A stretch of DNA of 64,000 nt from Agaricus subrufescens (taxonomy: Eukaryota; Basidiomycota; Agaricomycetes; Agaricales; Agaricaceae): the NCBI GenBank assembly GCA_029945375.1, contig CM057061.1:2976001-3040000 (forward strand). Reading direction: 5' to 3'. The number at the start of each line of letters is the position of its first letter. The first letter of the stretch is position 1. This document shows positions 13,020 through 24,302 of the stretch, in pieces. Both the position numbers and the translations under genes were made by a program. Below the pieces are notes generated by a model. The model was not told the DNA's origin. It saw only the letters and a list, made by a program, of their open reading frames with translations, and made no database searches.

Positions 13020-13320
13020 CACCCTCTCTTGGCTATCGCAGCCATAATGGGCAGAGTCGGACCATTCTTCCATTACGAACCATCTTACAGCATCGCCAGG
13101 TCAATGGTATTTGGTGCCGACAATACCGGCAGACAATTTGGTGTCGCAAGGTAACGTTGAAAACCTCGCCATGACCATCCGCATCTGAGTCATCGGAGGT
13201 CGAGCCGTTGCGCTTGAAGGAGTAACGCCCCGAGTTCGATACAGCCACCGTATGGCAGCGCTTTGATTTCATTATCTGACCCATTATCTGACAGGTTCAG
13301 AAGATCGCCATTGGAAGTGT
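13020..13320 (-). pseudogene. Decayed 3' fragment of the Pex8-like gene
   Basis: Read on the minus strand, this stretch parallels the last part of the intact peroxin-like gene and the bases just beyond its stop (about 18460-18700). Shared landmarks in order are a GGTGGC/GGTGGTATCG segment, GTTACTCCTTCA versus GTTGCTCTTTCA, a CATGGCGAG/CATGACGAG segment, GTATTGTCGG versus TTATTGTCGG, and a final AAGATGGTT. The reading frame of the intact gene is not kept, so this is a remnant rather than a gene. Its place immediately before ligase copy 3 marks the right end of the duplicated unit. The assignment rests on by-eye alignment of diverged sequence. Confidence 0.5.
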
Positions 13321-13570
13321 TTTCGGTGTTCAATCTTGTTCTCCATGGAGTCATCTATCCGCCGGTGATGGTCGGACGGGCTAGAAATGCTTCTATGCAC
13401 CTGCTACATTGACCAGTCCCTGTGAAGTTCCTCACACTAAATAAGGGTGTATGACAAGTGTATGACAGGTGCACATTTATGATAACCGAAAGAACACAAA
13501 CGCGTGGAAGCGGTATTCTTATTCTTGGAATGTATGATACTAAGTAATACTACGTATCTTCTTGCTGCCT

Positions 13571-16395
13571 TCATAATTTGGCAGAATGTTGTTCTGAAAC
13601 TCGCTTTTGATCTTCGCGAGCGTGCTGTCGCAATACCCTTCTCAAGAGCTTACCACTACCGTTTCTCTAAGGAATTTCGAATGATCAACACCGCTTGGAG
13701 AGGGAAAATATGTGTACATACCGGTAACACCTCAACAAATCGCACACCTCCTTCCAGGTGCTTATAACGTACTTTGTTCTCAGCAATGTACTGCATTCCC
13801 CATCGATCAATCACCGTAGACTACGTAGGAGGAGGAGCATATCACTCACGTGCTGGATGCTTTTCTTGATATTTGCGGCCGCCTGTGGAGATTCCATACT
13901 TCTCCTCCTGGCGGCGGCTGTCAATACCACAAAGGCTAGGGGGAGCTCGCCACTACGCTCATCCTCCACGCCAACTACGCAGCAATCGCTGACGTCAGGG
14001 TGGCCCAATAATGACCCTTCGAGCTCCGCGGGTGCCACTTGAAATCCTCTCACTTTGATGAATTCCTAAGACAAAACTACTTTTAGCGCGGTGGCACTTG
14101 CACGGAAATAATTATGTCACCTTAATGCGATCAAGGACATACACCTCCCCATCAGGCGTGACAATGACCTGGTCTCCCGAACGTACCCATCTATACTGAA
14201 GTTAAGCAGGATTTCTACACTGTAAACCGTGCTTACCCATCGATGAAAGTTTCTTTAGTACTATGATTATTAAATCAATAAGATATCAATTTATGGAGGA
14301 CAGTGCAACGCACGCGGATGGATTACCCCAATAACCAAGAGCAGCAGCGGGACTTTTTATGTAAAGTTCTCCTGGTTCGTCTGACCGAGACGGTGTTCCG
14401 TCGGGGCGCACAACTCGAATTTCAATACCGGGAAGTAGTCGTCCACCACCTGTATACATGAAGATGAGCTAGCCGCAACCGCGAATGGGGAGATGAAGCA
14501 TCGTACTTCCGAGAGGACCATGCTGCTGATCCCCTGATAACATGGAAGCAGCAAGAGTCACTTCAGTCATCCCTGAAATTAGGTGTTAGACACTGGGTGT
14601 GCATATCTCGTTTAATCATTCGCACCGTAAAGTTGTCCAATAGGAAGCGTTGGAAAAATCGCCATAAGTGCTTTCTGGACATCCTGTGACAAAGGGGCAG
14701 CACCTGTAGTGTATTGTATACCGAGTAACTCAGAATTGAACAGCTAGAAAACTTACCCGTTGCGACATATTTTACGGCCTTAAGATCGTAGTCATTGAGT
14801 TGAGGGCACTGAAAGGTGGAGTCAGGACACGGGATCGAAAAATAAATAGAAAATCCACTAACTTTTGATAGTGCCACAGCTTGTGGAGGAACGAGCCTAA
14901 CTGATGTGGGTGATAGCCGCGCCATTAAGACACTTTCACTTACAATAAGTGTGTCACCTTGTGCCGGACGACGATGTCGAGCATGCCGAGCAAATCGTAT
15001 TTCGGCATAACGACCAATTTCATCTGGTAATATAGGATGACAATATATTCTGAGACAGGAGCTCGTAACACACCGAGTGGAACAGAACGAAATGGAGCTA
15101 TGCATTGCATGTTAGCGCTTAAGTTAGAGAGAGATAGAGGGACATACAGCTATCACTAAACCGGCCACATCTTTGAACGAGACGGTCAACGTTAAACCTA
15201 GTGTCAAAGGGGATAAAAGACAAGAAAAACCTACGAAAAAATGGAAGGACTGAAAGAGAGTATAAATTTTGTATAAAGATAGGGGGTGGGAGAGTAGTTC
15301 TGACCTCCAATCGCAGTATCACCGGGGCTATAATGCGAGCCACGAGGACCACGGTTGTGGACCGTCATCTGAATAAGGTTCGCAATCATCCCGTAATGAG
15401 ATATCGCAACGGCCTTTGAAAAAATATATTAACGTAACCCTATTGAATTCACGCCAGGAGGATAGAATACTGACCTTAGGTTTCCCAGTTGTTCCTGACG
15501 ACCACGCCAACATCGCCACTTTGACTTTCCCTTCCCCACGCTGGAAAGTCTGCTCCTCAAAGCAACGTGGAATACTCATTCCTTTGGTGATTAAATCTGG
15601 CACCGTCCGGCGAGATAGCAGCGAGTTGGTGGTAGACTTAGATGCAATACTTGGCTTGTCTATCACTATAATGCGTTCAGTAGAGAGTCCGTAGGCACGT
15701 GCGGCTTGTATTGAGACATCGAGGACGTTAGAGTGGACAATCAAGAAGGTAATATTGGCGGTCCGAAGGTGATGGCACAGCTCATCGGCAGTGAACTGCG
15801 GGTTCGAGCAGCTGGTTAGAAAAAAATTAACAGTTTGGCTAAGGCTATAAGGAGGTAAAGCAACTAACGATACAATTCCTCCGAGGCGATGTATAGACCA
15901 GACGACGATAGGGTAATCTAGGCGCCACATTAGATAGGCATCTCCTTGGGTGGATTTGTGGCTTACCAATTGTGTTGGGACTGAGAATTAACACTGAAAA
16001 AACAAATCAATACTAATAGTGCACCAAAGACCTTGATAGTCTTTACCTCTATCGTTGTTACCTAGATTGGGGCGGGCATTATTAAACTCGAGCTCGCAGA
16101 AGAGGATGCAGGAATGTAAGATGAATACCTATGTCGTAATTGGAGCTCAATGCATTAGCTAGGCCGAACGTATGACGTTGTAGCTGGCAACGTCCTTTAG
16201 CGAAACGGAGCATGTCTAAAGGCTATCACAGCCCGTACAACTCACCTGCGAGAAGTTGAGAGTCCTTCCAGTATGACTGTCGACAAGACAAGGTAAAGTG
16301 TTGTCCATTGGTGGCCGTACTTGGTGTTGGCATTCAAGCATGAACTGAGCAATGGACATGTTATCCGGTATGGGAGGGAGTTGGGCGGTATTCAT
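13571..16395 (-). CDS. Acyl/aryl-CoA ligase (AMP-binding, 4CL-like), peroxisomal, copy 3
   Basis: Third tandem CoA ligase. The chosen start gives [20 protein letters not shown], matching copy 2; a Met seven codons earlier (16416) would add only a Ser/Thr run. It shows [20 protein letters not shown] (about 15900), [20 protein letters not shown] (about 15790), [15 protein letters not shown] (about 15490), [18 protein letters not shown] (about 14420), [20 protein letters not shown] (about 14050) and, after the last intron, [19 protein letters not shown]. The C-terminus is QHSAKL with TGA at 13571-13573; AKL is a PTS1-type peroxisomal signal. No frame break was seen. Function is as for copy 2: ATP-dependent CoA activation of an organic acid, probably in peroxisomes. 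Having two close copies suggests either dosage or a shifted substrate range. Confidence 0.87.
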
Positions 16396-18549
16396 TGTGG
16401 TGGTCGTGGATTGCACTGAGGGGAGGGGGGGCGGAAAGCTTGAAGGTTAGCGGTGGAAGAGACGGATAAGCGGGAGTCTGCAGGATCCAGTTCCATCCGG
16501 TCATCGGCGTGATATAAAAGGACGCTCGGCTCTGTGAACATCGCTTGTACAATGATCATCTGGCCAACGTGTACAATTTTAAACAGGATAGGAGATAGAT
16601 TTGAAACTAGTCAATCAGATCTCCCGGTGTTTTTCCCCGAAGAGCTACGACTCGCCCGGGCATGATGGTGAGAGTGATCTGGTGGAAAGAAGGCTGTTAA
16701 GTGAGAATTGCCTCCGCAAAAGACTAAAGAAGTTGCACCGGCCGGGGCCCGGTTGCTGCTATTTTGGCCGTCTTTGCTTTCCGTCTATATGCCGTAATGA
16801 CATACGTTAGTTTCAGCACCCTGAACACTGGAAGCGAGGATCTCGCTCGTCCCCAATCACTTGGAACAATCCCTTCAAGGCTATGTAGGGCGGCTGAACC
16901 TTTCGAGTGCGCGGTGTCCTCTCGGGTCTGTTTTACCTGCAGCCATGGGACCATTGACCAACTGAAGCTGGGCCCACGGTCGTACCACGCGCCCCGGGTA
17001 TCACGGAGGCTCGGAAAGAAAATAGTGACAGTGAGAAGTCTCTGGCTCTGGAGACCTTTTGATCACGTAAAAGCCCTTTTGCTTTCCGTAGTCACCCCCC
17101 GCAGTTCAGCACAACGAATTATAGATGTTACGTTGATACATCACACCTATCCCCGGTAGAAATATGACCAAAACATGATCAGGAGGCGACATCTCAGACG
17201 ATGGCATTTCTCACTGTCACTTCATCCGGGACTACCCACAGACTAACTATTTCTCATGTCATTGCCGACGATCGGCGATCTTTGATAATGCCTTCAAATC
17301 GGCTTTTCCATTAAGACCTCGTTCCTCGTTCGTGGCCGGGTTTGTGGCCGATTCTCATCGAGCCTGCAAGGCCAAGCGCTCAATGCCACCCCTTTTCTTC
17401 GGACCGTCACCACTCCAATTTTGACAGCAGCTGGGAATCAAAGAATTTTGCCGTTGCACCGGTAGTGAATAGCATCGGCGAAATAGCCAGAATACCGGTG
17501 ACCGGGGACAAACAAACCAAAAGCTACGAGAAAACGATCAGAAAGGACAGTACTTCTATATCCAGGAACCAGATGTGACTGGGAAAGAAGGGGGACACGA
17601 CAAAAAGGACCAATTTCATGAACTAGGCCGAGGAGTGTTTTTATTCAAATCCTGTCGGTGTTTTTTTTTCCGGCAATTTATAGCACAGCATGACGGAGCT
17701 ATACTAAGTTATACTTTAAGTGATAGATTCCCGGTGATCAATATGACCCAGATATGACCAACTGAACATTGTAGCATAGGGGCGTGGTAGGATTACATGC
17801 CACTTTGATCAAAGTTGATAACTGTCGGGAAGCTCGTCCAGCCATCGTGGAAGTCCGAATCTTCTAAACTCCACTCCTTGGAACATCAGAACCGTTCTAG
17901 CTGATCAAATCCAATTCAAATCGAAACAGAAATTTGGGCGCGAACGATGCGCGTGGCGATCTCAGATGGCGAAAAAGACCCTGGGATGTGCATATGCGCC
18001 ACCACTGACAGAGGACCCAATGGTTCAACGATTCTTGCGAATGATGAAAGTCTCATTGAATTGACCTATCACCGCTATGTTTTTCATGAAATGAGATAAG
18101 GTTCTTTGTATGGAATCGGTCAGCAGGGCAACACACGAGGACCGTAGTATCAGCCTTCTTGAGAAGCATCCATTATTTTAGGAATGGAGTGGATGTTTCT
18201 GGCTACATAGGGCGAATGCCACCGTACTATCAGCTCCTTTAGGAACTGCATATCGCTTTCACTTAACATCATTTATGAAGCTAACTTTTTTTAGACGATC
18301 TTGCCAGGGAAGCTAGTGTATTTCACGAGTCTGTATCGAGATAGTTCATGGAAGATCGTAGGCCAATTTCGTCTTGCGTGGACTGACACCGACCGAGGTG
18401 TTTGTTCAAAATGCTGTCTGGGAGTTGATCGGCCAGGATTAACACCTGCAGTACCCTGACTATATGGGCGTCAAGTCATGCTTTCATTAGAAACCATCTT
18501 GAGGTAATGGAAAGTGCTCACCATTATCTGATCCCGACAATAACGGCTG
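16396..18549. repeat. Duplicated upstream/intergenic block, unit B (no gene)
   Basis: Counterpart of 11207-13019, lying between ligase copy 3 and the intact peroxin-like gene. It contains short open frames only and no recognisable protein. Its first bases (16396-16520) are the likely proximal promoter of copy 3, where the AAGCTTGAAGGTTAG stretch and following GACGGATAAGCGGGAG closely match the same position upstream of copy 2. The far end runs into the 3' flank of the peroxin-like gene. Confidence 0.6.
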
Positions 18550-21382
18550 TCATCGTGACACTTCCTCGCCTTGTGATGTCTTGGTAATTTCGATCTCGTC
18601 ATGGTTGACCTCACCGGACGCATGGGATCCATTGTGAAAGAGCAACCCAGACCGATTCCGATACCACCATTGCATGACCGCACTTTTCTCCCTATATCCA
18701 ACCCGTTCAATCAGTTCGTCAAACAAAGCTTTCGCTAATTCACTCGGTTCTATCTTCTTCAGGGGGTCTGCCATATTTGGTAGCGATGACGAAATTGCTG
18801 GCGTGGATGAATGTGAGAGTGGAGAAAAGGAGGTGATGATGGATTTTATTTCTTCAAGAGCCTGGAGCATGAGGACAAGAGGAAGTGACGGTATGCTGGA
18901 TATAAGTGTCAAAAGCAGTCGATTGAGCCGCTCTTCGTCCTTTTGGTTCCCCTCCTTGTTGTGAATATTATCAAGGAGCAGCTGAATACAGTACCAGGCA
19001 AGACTTAATGTCTCCGCAGGCACAGTGTCAACATTGAGCCCGCTTGCACCAGCACACCGGACAAGGGCGGAATAGGCCGTTCGTAATTGAGCCGTGCTTA
19101 GCTTTCCCTCGGCAGAATTCTGAAGAAAAATAGTCAATAGAAGTGAAGCTAACGAGGGAGCAGTCATGTTTCGGAACATAGCGAAAGAAAAAAGAAGTGT
19201 AACCTTTGCCAAACAGCCTTTTCTATTGAAGAGGCTCCGGCAAGACAAAAAAAGGGGTAAATTCTCACCTCAATCAAGCAACGCGCATAAAAAGGCACCA
19301 TTCTCTTGACAAAATCGATGTCTTCAGAGTACACAGATTGCAGATCAACATGACCCCTTGCTAATACTGCAGACTGTCGTTGTTGTCGTTGAGCGTGAGA
19401 GGCAAAAATGGCGAGGATCACTGAGTGGGCAGACTCAAACGTTTCACGGTCGGAATCTTCTGATAGGTGTCTAGAAATTAGCATTGTGAGAAGATGGGAT
19501 TACGCAAGGAGATTTCCGATGTGACTCCATATTAATTATGTACTTTCTCAGTATACTTGGATTCAGAGAAGAGGGACCAGAGAAAAGGAACCGAGGAGAA
19601 GCGGAATGTCCCGCGGAAATCACAGGTAAGGCTAAAAGGGACTTACGGCAAACAAATGTCGAGCACATGTTCATGGATACAATCTTCGCTCAGAGTAGGT
19701 GCTAACTGTTCCATGCATGCCAGCACCAGAGCTTTTTTGGAATTTTTTATAGAGTTTGGCGCTAGAAACTGTTGAGTTTTACACATAAACAGTGACACTT
19801 ATCGCTGACCGTTCATAAATGCCGGAGAATAGAGGAAGAGGCTTTGGTCTCTCACATACTCGTCCGCCAGACTACCACTGGTTTGGTGCCCACCAGACAT
19901 ACTATCAACTTGGGACAAAATGTCAAGAGCGAGATAGAAAGTCTTTTTGAGCTGCTCAAAGCCTTGCGATGTTGACGTTACACCACCAAACTGAGAGATG
20001 ATAAAAGAAAAATGCGAGAAAATATGAAGTACTTGAAGTGCGAGTTCTGATGATGTAGTGGATGCTTGAGTGTATGGGGAAGTTGCTGGCTTGATGTATA
20101 CCACAGAGGACAGAATGGCTTCTGAGAGCATGACCGCTGAAAACAATAACGTTTTCAGGGTGGTCCACATTGCCTGGGTGATTGGACGTGTTTCGGGTGC
20201 TGGCAGTTGAGACAACGAAACTGCTTGATTGATTCTCCTACTCACTTATGTCATGTTCCGGTATATCGGCCAGGTGGCCCTCGCTCCAGCCCACCTCGAC
20301 TTGCATCGCCAGGTCTCGTAAAATCCCGAGGGTCTCGATAGATGCGCCTAGACCTTTTGTAACTCGAGACGTAGAATGGCTTTCCAGCAATAATCTTAAG
20401 CTGAGTGCCCCTAGGCGAGTCAATGAAGCAGCGGAACCCAGGACTGGAGAAGTAGTGATGCCATATAGTGTTTTGGCCGTAGGTGCGTTGGGCTATAAAC
20501 CAGGTTGTCTCGATAACCGACCAGCAGACTCGCGTACGGGGGGTTGACTCACGGGAATATAAACACGATATTCACCCTGGCGGACGACGGAGGAGGCTAA
20601 ATCACTGAGGAACTTGCCTGATAGGAGCGTAGAGGATATAGTTGTGATTATAAGATGACTGAGAGTAGGCAGAGGAAGGATCTGAAGCTTGGTGCCGGAA
20701 ACCAGGGGGAGAGACTGTGAGGCGACTAGAAGCGCAATTGTGAGTACGTCTAGGGCCAGATCTGTTAGCGACATGGCCTCGACTGTTCGATCGAGAACAT
20801 ACCCCGACTGGATGGCCGAAACTCAGACTCCCAGCCACTCGAAGACTCGGTTGCGGGCCAAGGTGAATGCGCGTCCATTACTTCAGCAAAGGCAATGATC
20901 AATTCATCCTCCACAGCACTCCTCGCGTTGCCCAGGTGTAGTTGAGTTTGATTCGGTAGACTCTGTGATTCGACTTCGAGGTCGTGAATGCCCAAGAGCA
21001 AGCCAGATAAGGATGAAAGCCTGAGTACATAATGACCTCCTTGTATGCCCTTGACGACGTCAGTAACCCAGCTGCTAAGAACTCCATTCAGCGACCTCGA
21101 GAATAAACCGTCGATACGTGAGCGAGATTTCACATCCTCTTTTATACTACGATGTTTTAGATGCGTTGCATGACGAAAGGCCGTCGAAAATGAATGAAGC
21201 TTTTCATTTGTAAAAGGCTGAGTGAGATATAGTGCCGAGGAAACAGCGGTCGCAGCAAGCGGTGTCGGCAGCGGGGCCAAATTAGCGAGATAGTGCGCGA
21301 GCGCGCTCTGTATGGTGGCCAACGGCAAAGACGGGCTGGCGGTGTGCAGCTGGGCCAGCAAATTCGTGTACGCCCGGTCCAT
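18550..21382 (-). CDS. Pex8-like peroxin (peroxisomal matrix-protein import)
   Basis: Large helical protein built from several exons. Segments that recall the filamentous-fungal Pex8 family (annotated Pex17 in some Aspergillus genomes) are AMWTTLKTLLFSAVMLSEAI (about 20180-20120), ALQVLHIFSHFSFIISQFGG (about 20040-19980) followed by YLALDILSQVDS, FESAHSVILAIFASHAQ (about 19430), FVKRMVPFYARCLIE (about 19300), LSTAQLRTAYSALVRCAG (about 19090) and, near the end, ELIERVGYREKSAVMQWWYR (about 18700). Pex8 works on the inner face of the peroxisomal membrane in receptor-cargo release. This copy ends in EEVSR, with no PTS1. The start was set at MDRAYTNLLAQL; an in-frame Met 27 codons upstream (21463) is possible. 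The identification is from remembered family pattern, so it needs a profile search. Its position beside three PTS1 enzymes fits. Confidence 0.6.
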
Positions 21383-22815
21383 GTCCGCGCACTGGAGAAA
21401 CCTGGGTACGCTTATGTAAGAGAGATCGGCGCTCGGACCCTTTAGCCTGAGATTGTCTTCCACAGGCTTTGACGCACATTGCAGTTTTGTAACGGGCTAG
21501 ACCATGTTCATGAAGAGATGAAACATGTTTGGACTGCTCCGCGTTGCCAGTCCCGCAAGCGATACCAAGACGCGTTGTTGTACCGTTCAAAGCGGCGTGC
21601 TCAGGGGTCCTTGCAGTATATGGCAAGATATATTCTTGTGGCTTTCCAGGCGCGCTCATTTCACGGATTTCGGAGTAGCACAATACGTACCTGGAGGGAG
21701 CCTGTTCTGACTCGAAACATCTCTCCTGACATATCTTCACTTACTGGAGTACTGGAGGCTCATTACATGCGCATTGCGCATCGACATGGCCGGGTGAATC
21801 CGACCTTCTGGATGCTACAAAACCCTCAAGTCTCACACCTGGCCGTAAATACCCTGGAACGATGCTTTTCTCACTGTTTGGGAATTTGAATTCAAGAAGC
21901 ATCGAATGCCCGCTCATCGCCTATGCCGGGCATGATGGGAACGTCTCGTTTCAATGGAGAGTAACACTGCCAAGTTGCCTCCCAAGGTGTATGTGGGCAT
22001 GGACAAATTGTCTTGAAACGGTTTATTTTGAGTACTCGACAGCGCGATTGGATGGTTTACCCGAATCTGAGGGTGCTGGAGCATAAACGTGTCGATCAAC
22101 CGTTTGTTTTTCACCCGAATTCGAGTGATTGGTATTGCTACTCAATGAAGACCGCTGGACGTCTCACAAAACCATGGACGCCACGCCATTAATCGGATCT
22201 CCCTCGTGGTGCCAGATACCGAGTGTGGATCATTTACGTGACCCTTCGGGCGCTGAAGGATGCTTTCTGGGATCTCTGTAGTGTAGATTTCATACACGGA
22301 CTCGAACAAAAGGACAAAGGTGCTTCAAAAGTCGACTGCCACCCATTCCTTTCTCACCACCCCACGGACGCTCCTTCAACCTACTGGCTGGTTCAGTAAT
22401 CACCAATCGCATCCCACACTCATCGACACCCATTGCGGCTATTCCTTTCTTGTGATTTCTTGCAACTTCGATTCTACCATTTTTATTATCTTATCCCATC
22501 AAACCTCGTGCCCGGCGCACTGTCACAAGATATATATAACGTCACCGCCGCCTGTTGGACCATTACCCCCAATTAGTCCTCTTCGTACACAGCAACCCGC
22601 CTAGAAACACACTCCAATCCTCCCAAAAATACGAAAGGACTCTTAGCAGTGAGTGTTCGGTCCGACCATACTGGGCGATGCACGGAGTTACGGTGGCTTC
22701 TTTCGGGGCTCGCGATAGCCTCGTGTCTTCCGCCTGCCGCCTGTTGCAAAAAACGTTTTACTTACTGTCTTGACATAGCTCGCCGAGCCACCCCAATTTA
22801 ATTGTTCCCAGACAG
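21383..22815. other. Intergenic / 5' leaders, no gene recognised
   Basis: Between the start of the peroxin-like gene (minus) and the F-box-like gene (plus). Several open frames of 60-150 codons overlap here on both strands, but none shows a motif. About 22320-22640 is C/T-rich on the plus strand, as in fungal promoters and leaders. It probably serves as the divergent promoter region. Confidence 0.45.
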
Positions 22816-23946
22816 ATGGACTGGATCGCGCATGTTGTCGATGAATTTCGGGCTTCATCAAAATGGATTTTACCTCTCTCGTTCGTCGTGACCGCGCTTC
22901 TCGGTCCATGGAGCTTCACTGCAAAATCGTGCCACGATGCAAACGCCAGTCACACCTCGGGTTCACAGGACCGGTCGTCTGCGCCTGCACCGCCACGGAC
23001 GTATACGAAGGACCCCAAAGATAATGCTATGTTCGAGGAAGACGAGAAACACAGTCTAGGGTACGAAAATATTTGGGATAAATGCGGTGTACCCGACCCG
23101 CAAAGGCCTTCACCACAACCCATGCAACAACAAGTGTCAATCATGGACCTCCCAGTAGAAGTCCGCTTATCCATTCTCGAACAATGCGCACCAATACCCT
23201 CTGAGCGCATAGGCGCCAATTCTATGGATACGTTTAGGACACTTTTGCGAGTATCAAAGAGTATTCAAATCGAATCATACAAGGCGTGTTTGCCACATAT
23301 ACCGCTTGCCCTATGGACCAAAAAGAATATACGATCGTTTCGCGACTTTTTGCGCAAACATGTCGAATTACGGTGCCTGGTGAGGCATCTATGGATCGGA
23401 ACAGGGAAATACGATGATGAAGAACTATCATGGGCTGTGGATATCTTGAGAGCAGCAGATCAACTGCGGTCACTCGCCTGCGGAGAGTATTTTTTATCCA
23501 AGGCGGCAGATGCAAATGCGTTGGCCCCAACTTGCGAGACGATCACGCTGATGAACGTGGAGAGAGGGGCGATATATCAGGCTACAGATGTCAAGAGGTT
23601 GAGATTGTGTGCGGGGGCTTATTCGACGAAGGAGAAATTCCCGAACGTTACAAGCCTGTGTTTCAATGCAAGGAGGTTGAATGGTGCGAAGGACGAGAGA
23701 GTGAGGGAAGAGTATGAGATGGTGGATAAGTGGCTGGGGAGTTTGAAAAGCTTTGTTTTAGTAGAGAGGGATATGAGGAGGACATCCGATAGAGGTCTCG
23801 GAGCTCGGCCTATTGTAAGGAGATCCGGGAAAGCGGATATATTTTCTCTGGTATTGCCAGCCAGGTGGACTGAATGGGATATCTGGAGTGCGGATGTAGT
23901 GGCTGCGGGGATATGGGATTTATGTGGTATGACAAATGCGGGATAA
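22816..23946 (+). CDS. F-box-like protein with N-terminal hydrophobic segment
   Basis: Single-exon gene for 376 residues. Residues about 17-35 (WILPLSFVVTALLGPWSF) are hydrophobic and could be a signal anchor. A low-complexity linker leads to an F-box-like core at about 110-160: VSIMDLPVEVRLSILEQCAP, followed by FRTLLRVSKSIQIESYKACL, with the LP.E....IL pattern of F-boxes. The remaining 200 residues show the LRCLVRHLWIGTG...LRRLRLC pattern of degenerate leucine-rich repeats seen in the large F-box-like families of mushroom fungi. Such proteins recruit substrates to SCF ubiquitin ligases. An N-terminal membrane anchor would be unusual for the family, so a downstream start (for example the Met of MDLPVE) is a real alternative. 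Decayed copies of this gene occur at about 37.2 kb and 39.3 kb. Confidence 0.7.
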   Translation: MDWIAHVVDEFRASSKWILPLSFVVTALLGPWSFTAKSCHDANASHTSGSQDRSSAPAPPRTYTKDPKDNAMFEEDEKHSLGYENIWDKCGVPDPQRPSPQPMQQQVSIMDLPVEVRLSILEQCAPIPSERIGANSMDTFRTLLRVSKSIQIESYKACLPHIPLALWTKKNIRSFRDFLRKHVELRCLVRHLWIGTGKYDDEELSWAVDILRAADQLRSLACGEYFLSKAADANALAPTCETITLMNVERGAIYQATDVKRLRLCAGAYSTKEKFPNVTSLCFNARRLNGAKDERVREEYEMVDKWLGSLKSFVLVERDMRRTSDRGLGARPIVRRSGKADIFSLVLPARWTEWDIWSADVVAAGIWDLCGMTNAG

Positions 23947-24302
23947 CTTCTTATAAGAGAGTGGGACTTTTGTTTTACGACAGTCGCGGATCAATTCAGC
24001 GAAAGTGTCCAGGGTCGAGGCTGATTCTCAATATCGAGCACCTTTCATCGGCCGTGCTCACTTTCATGATACCCTGTGCTATATGATGTATGTATTCTGC
24101 TATCAATATTTAATCATTGTCATTATGGGCTTCATTAGATACCGGATGATACAACTGCCAACTTAAGCATCCAGGGGACCCGAGGAACAAACCTTTAACA
24201 CGTGGGTAGGATTTGACTTACCTCCTTTATCTGAGATGAATGACGCGTCGAAGAGCTATCATTGACTGAAGCCTTTGATGAGAAGCGGTGAAACGAGACA
24301 GA

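Noticed and set aside
21282..21740. Minus-strand 152-codon open frame overlapping the start of the peroxin-like gene
   Set aside because: No motif, and it overlaps the better supported coding exon in another frame.
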